Below are positions 18,051 through 27,697 of a DNA stretch of 64,000 bases, piece by piece. The stretch is from positions 620,001 to 684,000 of the forward strand of contig NZ_JAJKFV010000002.1 in assembly GCF_020966775.1 (NCBI RefSeq). Direction: 5' to 3'. Source of the DNA: Rhodopirellula halodulae (GTDB lineage Bacteria; Planctomycetota; Planctomycetia; Pirellulales; Pirellulaceae). A model generated the notes under the pieces. The model had not been told where the DNA came from. It was given only the letters and a program-made list of their open reading frames with translations, and did not search any database. The translations under genes were made by a program, and so were the position numbers. Position 1 is the first letter of the stretch. Every line of letters begins with the position of its first letter.

Positions 18051-21000
18051 GTGATCGCCCACACCGAGGGTGACGCCGAATTGATTCGTTCGGGATTGCA
18101 TCGCTTGTCCATCGCTTCTTCCCCCCCAACTTCCGTTTCCCAACCACCACGATCCAGCAGCAAGGATTCGCGGCGCGGAGCGGCGACCGGGAAATCGAAT
18201 TTCGACGCGTTGATTCAAGAGCGAATCGACGAGGCTCGCGGTGCGCTTTGGCGGGCCGAGTTGACTCGACAAGTCTTGCTGGGCGTCATGGTCGGCATGG
18301 CCGCTCTGCTGGCGTGGGTGATCATGGACCACTGGATTTGGTCGCCTGGCAATTGGGGGCGTGCCATCGCCGCGCTGCTGGGTTTGGTCGCGTTGGGATT
18401 GCACATTCAACGTTCGGTTTGGCCGGTGCTTCGATCGTCGGTGCGAGCGGACTACGCCGCGCGAGCCTTGGAACGCGACCATCCGGAACTGGGCCACGCT
18501 CTTTCCAGTTACATCGCACTGAAACAACAGAACACCGATCGATCCGCCTCCAAAGGACAACTTTCCACGCGAGTGGTCCAGTCGATTGGGGCTTCCACCG
18601 CAGCCAAGCTTCGTTCGATTGATGCCTTGCCCGAAGAGGCCACCGGGTTGCTGCGTTGGTGGATTGCCACCATCGCGTTGTTGGCGGTGCTAGCCATTTA
18701 CGCTTTGGCATCGCCGAAAAACTCGCTGCAATCCGCCGTTCGTTTGATGGCTCCCGCGGCCGACATTCGACCACCGAACCGAGTTCAAATCTTTGACGTG
18801 CAGCCCGGTGATGCGGAAGTCTTGGCCGGCCGTTCGGTCGATGTCTCCGTGAAGGTCAAAGGCTTGAAAGACGACGAGCCGGTGCAATTCCGATGGCTCG
18901 ATCAAATCGCCGGTGCGATGGAGGGACTTGGCAGTGATTCGTTGTCCAGCGATCAAGTGGTGGAACTGCAACGCGATGAAGCAGCCTCCGGTGCATCGGC
19001 GACCACGTTTGTCGTTTCCGTTCCGGTATCGCATCAATCCACCGGCGTTCAGCGATACGAAATCGTGGCCGGTGATTCGGTGGCCGGACCGTTTGAATGG
19101 AAGATTCGCGACACGCCTGTGGTGAGTGTGACGGAGGTTCAGTATCAACCACCGGCGTACACCGGAGAAACCAAACGGGTTCGTCGCAGCGGTTCCATTC
19201 GTGGTGTGGATGGAACCCGCGTCACGTTGCGTGCCAAGGTCAATCGATCGGTGGCTCGCGCCGTTGTCGAGTTCAACCCCAAGCCGATGGGCCAAGAGAT
19301 TCGTGCCACCGCCGGCGTTCGCGAGATGGATCGATCCAGCGACGGTCGCTCGTTGGATTTGACGTTTGATCTTCGCAGTGGCAAAGCAGCCACACGCGCG
19401 GTTGAACTGGAAAGCTATCGTATTCGTGTCTGGGACGATGCCGAGCAAACCAACTCGGAACCGATCGTCTACCCGATCGAGGTGATTCGGGATCTGCCGC
19501 CGGAGATCACCATTGTTGTGCCTCGCAAGTCGCCCAAGCCGGTGCCGATGGATGCTCAACAGTTGTTTGAGATTCACGCCACCGATGTCGATTACGGTTT
19601 GTCAGAAATCGAAGTGGAGATTCGACGCGGCATCGACCTGATCGCCCGGGCAACGTTGTGGAAGAACGCCGAGGGTGCCAAGGGTAACCAGATCGCCGAG
19701 TATCGTTTCCGTCCTTCGCGAATGATCATCGCCGGTGCGGGGCGAAGGAGCGGGCGATCGTCGCGGTTGATGGTGGGCGATGAAGTGGAGGTCGTTGCCA
19801 TCGCGACCGACAACCGACGTGATCCAGACAATCCTGGAATCGAACCCGGAGTGACACGGACCGAACCGGTTCGTCTGCAAATCGTCGCGGGTCGTGAACC
19901 CAATGAACAAACTCCTGAAGAACAGGACGACAATGATGGTCAAACGCCCGACGATGGGTCCACCGGCGAAGGCAGCGAATCCGGAGCCGACGGTCAATCC
20001 GGTGGCTCGGGCGGCAGCGGTGAAAGCAGCGAATCACAAGATGCCGGCCAGAACGGTGAAGGCCAAAGCGGCAGCGGCCAGTCGGATTCGGAGTCGACCG
20101 GAGAAAATCAAAGCGGTGACGGGTCAGGCGATTCACAGGGCAACCAGGATCCGGACGATTCGTCCAACGAAGGTGCCTCCGACGGCGAAGGAACCAGCGG
20201 TGACTCATCGGGGATGAACTCGCAGGCAGAGGACTCGCAAGGCGACGGTTCGGACAACTCCACCGAACCCGGTGAAGCTGGTGACAACGCGGGCGGGAAA
20301 GCGTCTGGCTCCGAGGCCGCCTCCAACAGCGAAGGCGGTTCAAATCCTGAAGGATCCGATCCGAGCGGCAACCAACAGCCCGCGAACGATTCCGGATCGT
20401 CCGAGTCTGAAGGTGGCAACGCGCAGTCCAGCAACAACGGGGAAGGCACGGAATCGGGTTCCAACAACTCCGATCGCGGAAACTCTCGCGATGGCGACGC
20501 TGGCCAAGGTGATTCGGCTAGTAGTAAGTCCAGCCAAGGAGACTCGGGCGGCAGCAAGTCCGCGCCGCAGGACGATGCCGAGGCGTTCGAACGCATTCGC
20601 GAATACTTGGAAGAGCAAGATAAACGGTCCGGGGCGAGCGAGGGTGGCGAGGGACAAGACAGCGATTCCTCACAACAAGGAGCTTCCGAGCAAGGTTCTT
20701 CTGGCCAGAATTCGCCGGAACAAAATTCTTCGGATCAAAATTCGAGCGGGCAGAACTCATCGCAGGAAGGATCTGATTCGCAAGGCGGTGCCGGTGGGGA
20801 GGAGTCCAACGCCGGATCATCTGACCAGCAAGACGGAACCAACTCGGGCGATGAATCCGGACAGTCTGGATCGTCGGACTCGGAAGGGGGCAATTCCGAA
20901 GCAGGTTCGTCTTCGGAGGGTTCAGATTCGGGCAAGCCTTCTGGCGACGGAGACTCCGATGGCAAACAAACATCGGGCGAGGAGGGATCTTCTGGCGATC

Positions 21001-21719
21001 AAACGTCGAGTGATCCATCCCGCGGGTCTGAGCCAGGCGAATCGAACTCGGGACAATCCAGTCAAGACTCGTCCGATGGTGCGGGTTCCTCGCAAACTCA
21101 ATCCGATGGCTCGTCTGGCAATTCAAACGAAACGTCTGCTTCTGAAAACGAAGCCGGCCAGGAATCCGCCAGTCAAAATTCACCCGCGGGCGGATCCGAG
21201 CAACCAGGCGATCGCTCCGAAGGAATGAACGCATCCGAGTCAAACTCTCAATCAGGAGAGTCGTCGAGCTTCAATGGTGATAGCAACGCCGCCGGCGATC
21301 AAAATGGTGGCAATGAATCCGGTGGCGAGGTGCCCAAGGCGGATCCCGCGGATTTGGAATACACCAAACAAGCCACCGACATGGTGCTCGATTACCTGGA
21401 TGAAACGCGGCAGGATCCAGACCCCGATTTGCTGGAACGTTTGAAGTGGAGTCAGGATGATCTCAAGCGGTTCCGTGATCGTTGGCAAAACGTCAAACCG
21501 ATTGATTCGTCCGATCCCAAAGCGGCGGTGGATCCGTCCGAACTGGAGGAGGCTCTGCGGAGCTTGGGCATGCGTGCACCCAACACCATGCGTTCGCAAT
21601 CCGCCCCGCGTCCTCAAGATGGCATGCGAGGATTGCGCGACAGTGGCAATCGACGTCAAGCTCCCGCCGCCGTTCGCGATGCCTTTGAAGCGTTCCGACG
21701 CAACTTGGGTTCGCAGTGA
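18051..21719 (+). CDS. Giant DUF4175-like membrane protein with long acidic Ser/Gly-rich region
   Basis: A protein of up to 1222 residues. Hydrophobic segments lie near residues 73-95 (VMVGMAALLAWVIMDHW), 100-118 and 203-222 (WWIATIALLAVLAIYALA), resembling the N-terminal membrane pair of DUF4175. Residues about 240-610 look like beta-rich extracytoplasmic repeats (VVSVTEVQYQPPAYTGE). Residues about 615-1096 are low complexity, dominated by Ser, Gly, Asp, Glu, Asn and Gln, with one ordered island (AFERIREYLEEQDK, about 843). A helical C-terminus (DLEYTKQATDMVLDYLDE) follows. The GTG start at 18051 has a poor ribosome site; TTG 18081 is an alternative. Function is unknown; in planctomycetes such proteins occur near MoxR/DUF58 genes, not seen here. 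Confidence 0.75.
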   Translation: MIAHTEGDAELIRSGLHRLSIASSPPTSVSQPPRSSSKDSRRGAATGKSNFDALIQERIDEARGALWRAELTRQVLLGVMVGMAALLAWVIMDHWIWSPGNWGRAIAALLGLVALGLHIQRSVWPVLRSSVRADYAARALERDHPELGHALSSYIALKQQNTDRSASKGQLSTRVVQSIGASTAAKLRSIDALPEEATGLLRWWIATIALLAVLAIYALASPKNSLQSAVRLMAPAADIRPPNRVQIFDVQPGDAEVLAGRSVDVSVKVKGLKDDEPVQFRWLDQIAGAMEGLGSDSLSSDQVVELQRDEAASGASATTFVVSVPVSHQSTGVQRYEIVAGDSVAGPFEWKIRDTPVVSVTEVQYQPPAYTGETKRVRRSGSIRGVDGTRVTLRAKVNRSVARAVVEFNPKPMGQEIRATAGVREMDRSSDGRSLDLTFDLRSGKAATRAVELESYRIRVWDDAEQTNSEPIVYPIEVIRDLPPEITIVVPRKSPKPVPMDAQQLFEIHATDVDYGLSEIEVEIRRGIDLIARATLWKNAEGAKGNQIAEYRFRPSRMIIAGAGRRSGRSSRLMVGDEVEVVAIATDNRRDPDNPGIEPGVTRTEPVRLQIVAGREPNEQTPEEQDDNDGQTPDDGSTGEGSESGADGQSGGSGGSGESSESQDAGQNGEGQSGSGQSDSESTGENQSGDGSGDSQGNQDPDDSSNEGASDGEGTSGDSSGMNSQAEDSQGDGSDNSTEPGEAGDNAGGKASGSEAASNSEGGSNPEGSDPSGNQQPANDSGSSESEGGNAQSSNNGEGTESGSNNSDRGNSRDGDAGQGDSASSKSSQGDSGGSKSAPQDDAEAFERIREYLEEQDKRSGASEGGEGQDSDSSQQGASEQGSSGQNSPEQNSSDQNSSGQNSSQEGSDSQGGAGGEESNAGSSDQQDGTNSGDESGQSGSSDSEGGNSEAGSSSEGSDSGKPSGDGDSDGKQTSGEEGSSGDQTSSDPSRGSEPGESNSGQSSQDSSDGAGSSQTQSDGSSGNSNETSASENEAGQESASQNSPAGGSEQPGDRSEGMNASESNSQSGESSSFNGDSNAAGDQNGGNESGGEVPKADPADLEYTKQATDMVLDYLDETRQDPDPDLLERLKWSQDDLKRFRDRWQNVKPIDSSDPKAAVDPSELEEALRSLGMRAPNTMRSQSAPRPQDGMRGLRDSGNRRQAPAAVRDAFEAFRRNLGSQ

Positions 21720-21968
21720 GCGTCTCGCGGACCGAGCCAACCAAGGGTGATAATCGGCTTTGCTGCGGCGGTTCGACTGGCGTTGCGATTGTCGCCTCCC
21801 TGGTTGCACACGCCTGACCCCACCGTCAGGATGACTTGGTTGCCACACGTTCACCTGCGTCACTGATCGGCAATCGGTCGCCGCACCCAACCCGGTGCTG
21901 CCCGCGTCGGTCATGGCACGTTTGCGAACCTGCTTTCTTTTAAGGCCTGCTCACTAAGGATCGCCCGC

Positions 21969-23510
21969 ATGCTTGCACGGCTGAAGACGTTCACTTTGCT
22001 CGGGATCGAAGCGATGCCCGTCGACGTCGAGGTGGACATCTCTCCGGCGGCCATGCCCAAAACCATCCTGGTTGGATTGCCCGAAGCCGCCGTTCGTGAA
22101 AGCACGCATCGCGTCGAACGAGCCATCGTCAACAGCGGCTTCACACGCCCGCAGGATCGCGTCGTCATCAACTTGGCCCCGGGGGATCTTCCCAAGCAGG
22201 CTCCGTCGTTCGATTTGCCCGTGGCACTGGGAGTGTTGGCGGGCAGTGGTCAATTGGCCTTGGATCGGCTGGAAGATTACGCGGTCGTCGGCGAGTTGGC
22301 TTTGGAAGGCATCACGCGGCCGGTCAAAGGAGCCTTGTCGATCGCCATCGAAGCGGCCAAGGACAAATCGTTGAAAGGATTGGTTGTGCCCAGTGAGTCC
22401 GCCGCGGAAGCCGCCGTGGTGGAAGACTTGGAAGTCATCGCCGTTGATAGCCTGTCGCAATGCGTCGCGTTCTTCGCGGGCGAGATCGATGTGCCACCGG
22501 TCCCCAGCGGCGTTGCTGAGATCTTCGAAGCGTTCAGCGAATACGAAGTCGACTTCGCCGATGTCCGAGGCCAAGAATCAGCCAAACGCGCCATGACCAT
22601 CGCCGCCGCGGGTCGCCACAATTTGCTGATGATCGGTCCGCCGGGAAGCGGGAAAACCATGTTGGCCAAACGCGTGCCGACGATCTTGCCTCCTTTGGTG
22701 CCCGGTGAGTCGATTGAAACGACTCGCATCTACAGCGCGGTGGGGCAGCTACCAGCCAAGCAACCGTTGCTCGCCCGACGGCCGTTTCGGAGTCCTCACC
22801 ACACGATCAGTGACGCGGGTTTGGTTGGTGGCGGCAGTCCACCCGCACCCGGCGAGATCAGCAAGGCTCACAACGGAATCTTGTTTTTGGATGAGTTGCC
22901 AGAGTTCAATCGCAAGACGCTGGAGGTCATGCGACAACCGCTCGAAGACGGCGTTGTCACGATCTCGCGTGCTCTCCGAAGCACGACCTTTCCCGCGGAC
23001 TTCATGCTGATCGCGGCGGCGAACCCGTGCCCTTGCGGTTACAGGTCGGACCCACGGCGAAGTTGCAATTGCACGCCGCCACAAATCGAACGTTACATGG
23101 GGAAGATCTCGGGACCGTTGCTCGATCGAGTGGACATCCACATCGAGGTTCCCGCGGTTCCATTCGAAGAGTTGTCGTCACGCAGCGCGTCGAGTGAGAC
23201 CAGCGAAACGATGCGCGAAACGGTCATGCAGGCTCGCGATGTCCAAGCCGAACGATTTGCGGGCAGCCCGATACGTTACAACGCCCAGATGAGCAGTCGG
23301 CAAACGCGTCAGTACTGCGAGCTGAGTGATTCCAGCAAGGCTTTGTTGAAAGCGGGGGTGGAATCGTTGGGATTGTCCGCTCGGGCCCACGACAAGATTC
23401 TGCGGGTCGCTCGAACGATCGCGGATTTGGCCGGCGAACCATCCATTCTCGAAGAACACCTGGCCGAAGCCATCGGCTACCGAAACCTCGATGCCGATTT
23501 GTGGGTCTGA
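21969..23510 (+). CDS. comM: YifB/ComM family Mg-chelatase-like AAA+ ATPase
   Basis: A protein of 513 residues, standard for the family. The N-terminal domain (TFTLLGIEAMPVDVEVDIS) precedes an AAA+ core with Walker A GPPGSGKTMLAKRVP (near residue 222), Walker B ILFLDELPEF and the zinc-like CPCGYRSDPRRSCNC segment, then the C-terminal Mg-chelatase domain. ComM acts as a hexameric helicase promoting branch migration during natural transformation in Vibrio; that role is taken from the family. An AAGGA lies eight bases before ATG 21969. It is monocistronic, followed by hairpin repeats. Confidence 0.95.
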   Translation: MLARLKTFTLLGIEAMPVDVEVDISPAAMPKTILVGLPEAAVRESTHRVERAIVNSGFTRPQDRVVINLAPGDLPKQAPSFDLPVALGVLAGSGQLALDRLEDYAVVGELALEGITRPVKGALSIAIEAAKDKSLKGLVVPSESAAEAAVVEDLEVIAVDSLSQCVAFFAGEIDVPPVPSGVAEIFEAFSEYEVDFADVRGQESAKRAMTIAAAGRHNLLMIGPPGSGKTMLAKRVPTILPPLVPGESIETTRIYSAVGQLPAKQPLLARRPFRSPHHTISDAGLVGGGSPPAPGEISKAHNGILFLDELPEFNRKTLEVMRQPLEDGVVTISRALRSTTFPADFMLIAAANPCPCGYRSDPRRSCNCTPPQIERYMGKISGPLLDRVDIHIEVPAVPFEELSSRSASSETSETMRETVMQARDVQAERFAGSPIRYNAQMSSRQTRQYCELSDSSKALLKAGVESLGLSARAHDKILRVARTIADLAGEPSILEEHLAEAIGYRNLDADLWV

Positions 23511-23532
23511 ATCAGCTTCGCATCATTTACGA

Positions 23533-23617
23533 CGGCCCCTCCGGGGCGACATGGTGATGTCCATCCACGGTCTCGGGGCTTCCGCCCCGAGCTAGCGATG
23601 TCGGCCCCTCCGGGGCG
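23533..23617. repeat. Cluster of three GC-rich hairpins after comM
   Basis: Two near-identical copies of GGCCCCTCCGGGGCGA (stem GCCCC/GGGGC, loop TCC) at 23535-23547 and 23604-23616 flank a perfect 8-bp hairpin with stem CTCGGGGC/GCCCCGAG and loop TTCC at 23572-23591. The arrangement lies in a 340-base stretch between convergent genes. It resembles REP-type intergenic repeats more than a single terminator, as no T run follows. Confidence 0.75.
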
Positions 23618-23723
23618 AATTTTCCTACGTGGTCGGTGGATGGCATGATCCGGCCCTTTCTATCTGAAAGAGCGAATAGCCACTTTGATTCGAAGAAGCG
23701 GTGAAGACATCAAGTGAAAGGTC

Positions 23724-23770
23724 GGACCACGGAGTGATCCGCCACATTGTCGCGGATCGCTCCGCGGTCC
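23724..23770. terminator. Long imperfect hairpin between convergent genes
   Basis: Arms of 19 bases at 23724-23742 and 23752-23770 are complementary at 17 positions, with a nine-base loop. The site lies between the ends of comM (plus) and the BON-like gene (minus), so it could stop transcripts from both sides. There is no T-rich tail, so this is a structural inference; it may equally be a dispersed repeat. The rest of 23618-23850 shows nothing else recognisable. Confidence 0.45.
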
Positions 23771-23850
23771 CGCGTTCAGCACTGACTCAGCGTCACCTGA
23801 TCATCCAACTCAAATGTGTTCGCGCGTTCGGACCGACCAAGCTGGTCAAC

Positions 23851-24123
23851 TCAGCGAGGCGAGCTGATTCGGTTGGAGCCGATGGTGACTTGGTTGTCGA
23901 TGCGCCAAAGAACTCCTGCTTGTCGGATCGAGGGAACCAGTTCGCTTCGCAAGTCCGCCGTCGGCAAGGAGCCCTCGAGCAACACGCTGGAGTCGGCGAT
24001 CGAGACATGCAGCTGATCGGCATAGTCGCTCAATGTGGCGTGCTCTCGAAACATGTTCTCAATGCGTTGCAACGTCATTTGAACATGACACTCGGGCTGG
24101 GTCGCTTCCATCAATCGGATCAT
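23851..24123 (-). CDS. Small BON-domain-like protein
   Basis: A 90-residue protein if started at ATG 24123; an open frame extends upstream to 24327, but that part is not domain-like. Residues 15-75 fit the BON pattern: helix (QRIENMFREHATLS), strand LHVSIADSSVLLEGSLP, helix ADLRSELVPSIRQ, strand WRIDNQVTI. BON domains bind membranes or act as envelope-associated modules; this one lacks a signal peptide. It lies downstream of the LptC/LptA-like gene on the same strand, with a 223-base gap containing no other supported gene. No strong ribosome site is seen, so the exact start is uncertain. Confidence 0.55.
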   Translation of the reverse strand: MIRLMEATQPECHVQMTLQRIENMFREHATLSDYADQLHVSIADSSVLLEGSLPTADLRSELVPSIRQAGVLWRIDNQVTIGSNRISSPR

Positions 24124-24346
24124 AGCTGCGGTTCCCCGTAAGGAATGGCGGAACGAAGGCGGGAGTTTTTGGGCGGGTTCAAAAACACCATGACAAGTCT
24201 GCCGCTCGTTCAGCCGACAGGTCGGAAAGGTGTTCTCGATTTGTTTCGAAACCACGGAATGTCTTTGGGAGACGCAATCTTCATGCCAGTTGTGACGCTT
24301 ATCAGGCGTTCCATCGCGTGAAGGCAAGTCAATCGCAATGCGTCGT

Positions 24347-27300
24347 TTATCGCTGGGCGGGGCGATCGCTGAACGCGGAAAGGTCGCCAGGTAGCACTTT
24401 GAACGTGGGCATGGAGAGGATTTCCATGGTCTTCAGTCGCATCGTCGCATGTCCGACTTCCAGGTTGATGCCGGGTTTGCCGAGGGCGGTGGTTTGCATC
24501 AAACGGGCGGGGCGGGTTGGTGCCCCGAACACCGTGAACAGGTCTTTCGCGGCGGCGTAGCCACAACGATCCGCGGTGACCGTGTAAGCCGATTTGTCGG
24601 TGCGAGTACGGAACAGAACCCCGCCCGCCGCTTCGATCTCCCACGCCGTGGTCGTCACACCCATCGTGCGTTGTTGAAACGGGACACTGGGGTCGACCGC
24701 GATTCGAAGCGTGTCGCAATCGATGGTGGATTCGCCCTGCGACAGCAAATCCATTTGAGTGGCATCCATTCGGGTTTCGAAGTCGGGCAGTGTTTGCTGG
24801 GCGACTCGGACACCCCGCCGAAAGGTCAGGGTCTTGGCCAGCAAGTCGCCTTGCATGGATTCCTGGAAGATCAAATGCACGCCCATGATGGTCGGTTCGG
24901 TCGACTCGTTTTGCCCGCCCGCATTCGTGTCTTCGATCATGTCGGGGTTCCAAGCCGCGGCTTTCGTGTTCGTGCCAGAACTGGCGGCGACGGTGCTCGA
25001 AACCGGTTTGGATGGGGCAAGTAAGCCGCCTCCCTTTGTGTTGCGAATCCAAGCTCGGTAGGAGCCCGGTCCGGGCGCGATGATCGCCCCCGATGCACCC
25101 TCGGACGTGGAAACGGGCGTGGCACCATTCGCATCCGCCACGGGCGAATTGGGAACCCAAGCCAAACGTGAGGTTTGCAAGTGATGACGTGATTCACGGA
25201 TTCCATCGCGAGCGAACTGGTCGACGGTCAATTCGACGGGTTGCGATCCGGTTTGGACCAACGCGATCTCGGCGATGCCGGCTTTCTTAAAACTGTCGGG
25301 CGTTCGCAAATGGATGGCATCGGTGAGGGTCCATTTCAATTGGTCCCCACGCATCTGAATTTCGTTGGTGGTTTCGCCTTGGGTGATGACTGTGTCCAAG
25401 ACCACACCGCCGGCCAAGGTCGCGACTTTGCCGTCAAAGGTCATCGAACCACCGAAACGACATCGTGGTTGTCGAGACCAACGAGCGGAGGATTGGGTGG
25501 GATTGCCAGAGGCCACCGAAAGAGCCGGCAGCATGTGCGACGGCAGAACAAACTGTCCCGCGTCGTTGACCCACACAAAGTTGTCTTCCGGGCGGACCTG
25601 AATCTGCGGGCCAATGAAGAAACCGTCACCCATTTGCAAACGAGCCGGAACACCAGCGGTGCCGGTCAATTCCATCACATCGCCAACGCCGCCGTCTCGG
25701 AATCGCAGCTTTTCTCCCGTCAAAGTCGCCAGCATCGTTGTGGGTGATGACGAACTCGGAGGTTTTGCCGGGTTGGCTGGACGCATCTTCATCGGATGAG
25801 TCACTTCCACACCGCCGGTGACGCTAAGGTCCGTGGCGGTCAATTCGCCGCCGCCCATCGTCAGCGTGGCCGCGACCATGTCACCGCGAATCGTTGCGGG
25901 ATGCTCGGGAACCGAGGGGTCGCGATTGTTGATGGAAGACTGCGAAGATTGGGGCTGACGGACCCATTTTCGAATTGGATCGTTGGTTTGCGCCGAAACC
26001 TTGTTGGGCGAATGGGACGCTTGTTCAAAGAACAAATGCATCCGGTTGGTGCTCGCTCGCAACGACGGCGAGTTGATTTGCACGTTGCCCAAGGCCGCCA
26101 GCGTCTTTGGCATCCATTCGCGGTTCAACGAATCATCGTCGGAGTCAGTCGGTCTCGTTGCCGCGTCGGTTTTGGTCGCGGGTTGCAGAAGGCCTTCAAC
26201 GCGATCGGCGAGGAACGATCCACCATCGGCCAACACGGCTCGCAGTTGGCCTTCGCACCACACGCTGAAGTCGACTTGCAGTTCGTCCGGTGTGGCGACG
26301 CCTTGTGGTTCGATCTGCAAATCGTTTTGCCAGCTAAACGATCGCATGGCGGAGTCGGCTGCGTGGTGGAACACTCGCCCGGGGCCTTCCACACTGATCG
26401 TTCCGAGCTGTTTGGGAGCCGACGGATTGAAGCGGTAGCGAATCTGCGACAAGAACGCTTCCAATTCGCCTCGTTGAAGCCGAACAAAGTCGTTCTGTGG
26501 CTGGTGGGTGGGTGCTTGTCCGGGGGCGTCCAGCACGGACAGTGGGTCCGCGATCAACCAGCCTTCGACTGGATCAAACACGATCCGGCCGGCGGTCATC
26601 CCGAACATTTGCGAGCGGATTTCCATCTGCACGGGTGACCCGGTGGCTTCCACGCGATCGATCCAGTCCATCGCCGTGTCGCGACGGAGTTTGGAATTCA
26701 GCGGGTCCCGAAGCGTCATGACCAACGAGTCGCAACGAAAACGGTCGATCCAATTGTCGCTCGGAGGCGTGATTTGATTGGTGGTCGCCGAGGCGGCGGG
26801 CGGCAAGCGAAGCAGTTCGACGTCTTGGTTGAGGCTGAGTTGATCCAACGCAAAGTCGTACTGGATCATGTTCCCACAACGAACTTCCACCACGCCTTTG
26901 GGTTCGTCTTGAGATGGATCGTTGGGATCGTCCAGCGGCAGCGAAAGTTTTTGCAGATAGACCAATTCCATTCGGTCCAACGTTCCGGTCACATCATTGG
27001 ATCGACCGGCGGAAGACGCTGACGCGGCCAGGTGCAATGTCAGCACACGGCCGATCATCGTCGCGCGACCGACTTGCATATGAATCGGATCATTCGTCCA
27101 GATCGTACGGCGATCGATGCCGACGTTGGACGTGCGAATGTGCAGCACGGAATCCGTCGCGGTCATCGGATCGGGTGGCTCGGACGAGATGCCCTGGACT
27201 TGGTAGGCCGACGCGAGCTTTGCGGCTTCACCGGTCGGTTGCGTTGAACGTTGAATGATCACATCCCCACGAAGCTGGCCTCGTTCAATCGACGGGGCCA

Positions 27301-27697
27301 CGCCGCTCATGACGTCCAACGGAGCGTCGAATTTGATCAACGCACCCTCGGATGCGCTGATCAGGATCGGTTCTTTCGACCCGGCTTCGTTCAAGCCGCG
27401 ACCGATGACGATCGTGATGGGTTTCAGTTCCCAGGTTTGGCCATCCTTTTGCTTGCAGTCTTTGCAAAGCAACATCCCATCGTCCGTTTTCAAACGAATG
27501 GTTCGGCCGCGTTGCCAATCCGTGTCGGCAAACAGGTCGTCCAAGTTGCCATCGCCGCCACTCATCTTGGGCGGTGATACCGGCGCAGCGACGATTTCGG
27601 GCGGGGTCAACCACGCCGCCACGGTCACTTGATAAAGACCGGCCATTGCTACTAACGCGCACAAACCGATCAGGTAGTCGCGCAGTTGCGTCAGCAT
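24347..27697 (-). CDS. Giant LptC/LptA-like (OstA-type) envelope protein
   Basis: A protein of 1116 residues with an N-terminal membrane anchor (DYLIGLCALVAMAGLYQVTVAAWL) and a long beta-rich body. Several segments fit LptC/LptA logic: an LptC-like block near residue 205 (SNVGIDRRTIWTNDPIHMQ), repeated phrases of the type LTATDLSVTGGVEV, VATLAGGVVLDT and, near the C-terminus, WEIEAAGGVLFRTRTD and YTVTADRCGYAAAKDLF. A CxxC pair (LLCKDCKQ) lies near residue 73. The start is set at ATG 27697, overlapping the kdsC stop by seven bases; a GTG nine codons earlier is possible. Gene order kpsF-kdsC-this gene matches kdsD-kdsC-lptC. Role in lipopolysaccharide or glycolipid transport is inferred; lptB is not in the window. 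Confidence 0.65.
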   Translation of the reverse strand: MLTQLRDYLIGLCALVAMAGLYQVTVAAWLTPPEIVAAPVSPPKMSGGDGNLDDLFADTDWQRGRTIRLKTDDGMLLCKDCKQKDGQTWELKPITIVIGRGLNEAGSKEPILISASEGALIKFDAPLDVMSGVAPSIERGQLRGDVIIQRSTQPTGEAAKLASAYQVQGISSEPPDPMTATDSVLHIRTSNVGIDRRTIWTNDPIHMQVGRATMIGRVLTLHLAASASSAGRSNDVTGTLDRMELVYLQKLSLPLDDPNDPSQDEPKGVVEVRCGNMIQYDFALDQLSLNQDVELLRLPPAASATTNQITPPSDNWIDRFRCDSLVMTLRDPLNSKLRRDTAMDWIDRVEATGSPVQMEIRSQMFGMTAGRIVFDPVEGWLIADPLSVLDAPGQAPTHQPQNDFVRLQRGELEAFLSQIRYRFNPSAPKQLGTISVEGPGRVFHHAADSAMRSFSWQNDLQIEPQGVATPDELQVDFSVWCEGQLRAVLADGGSFLADRVEGLLQPATKTDAATRPTDSDDDSLNREWMPKTLAALGNVQINSPSLRASTNRMHLFFEQASHSPNKVSAQTNDPIRKWVRQPQSSQSSINNRDPSVPEHPATIRGDMVAATLTMGGGELTATDLSVTGGVEVTHPMKMRPANPAKPPSSSSPTTMLATLTGEKLRFRDGGVGDVMELTGTAGVPARLQMGDGFFIGPQIQVRPEDNFVWVNDAGQFVLPSHMLPALSVASGNPTQSSARWSRQPRCRFGGSMTFDGKVATLAGGVVLDTVITQGETTNEIQMRGDQLKWTLTDAIHLRTPDSFKKAGIAEIALVQTGSQPVELTVDQFARDGIRESRHHLQTSRLAWVPNSPVADANGATPVSTSEGASGAIIAPGPGSYRAWIRNTKGGGLLAPSKPVSSTVAASSGTNTKAAAWNPDMIEDTNAGGQNESTEPTIMGVHLIFQESMQGDLLAKTLTFRRGVRVAQQTLPDFETRMDATQMDLLSQGESTIDCDTLRIAVDPSVPFQQRTMGVTTTAWEIEAAGGVLFRTRTDKSAYTVTADRCGYAAAKDLFTVFGAPTRPARLMQTTALGKPGINLEVGHATMRLKTMEILSMPTFKVLPGDLSAFSDRPAQR

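Noticed and set aside
20272-21228. Long plus-strand frame inside the giant membrane protein gene
   Set aside because: Arg/Lys/Thr-rich translation produced by the Ser/Gly/Asp codon bias of the real frame.
23701-24141. Plus-strand frame opposite the BON-like gene
   Set aside because: Runs through the hairpin and antisense to a frame with a recognisable domain pattern.
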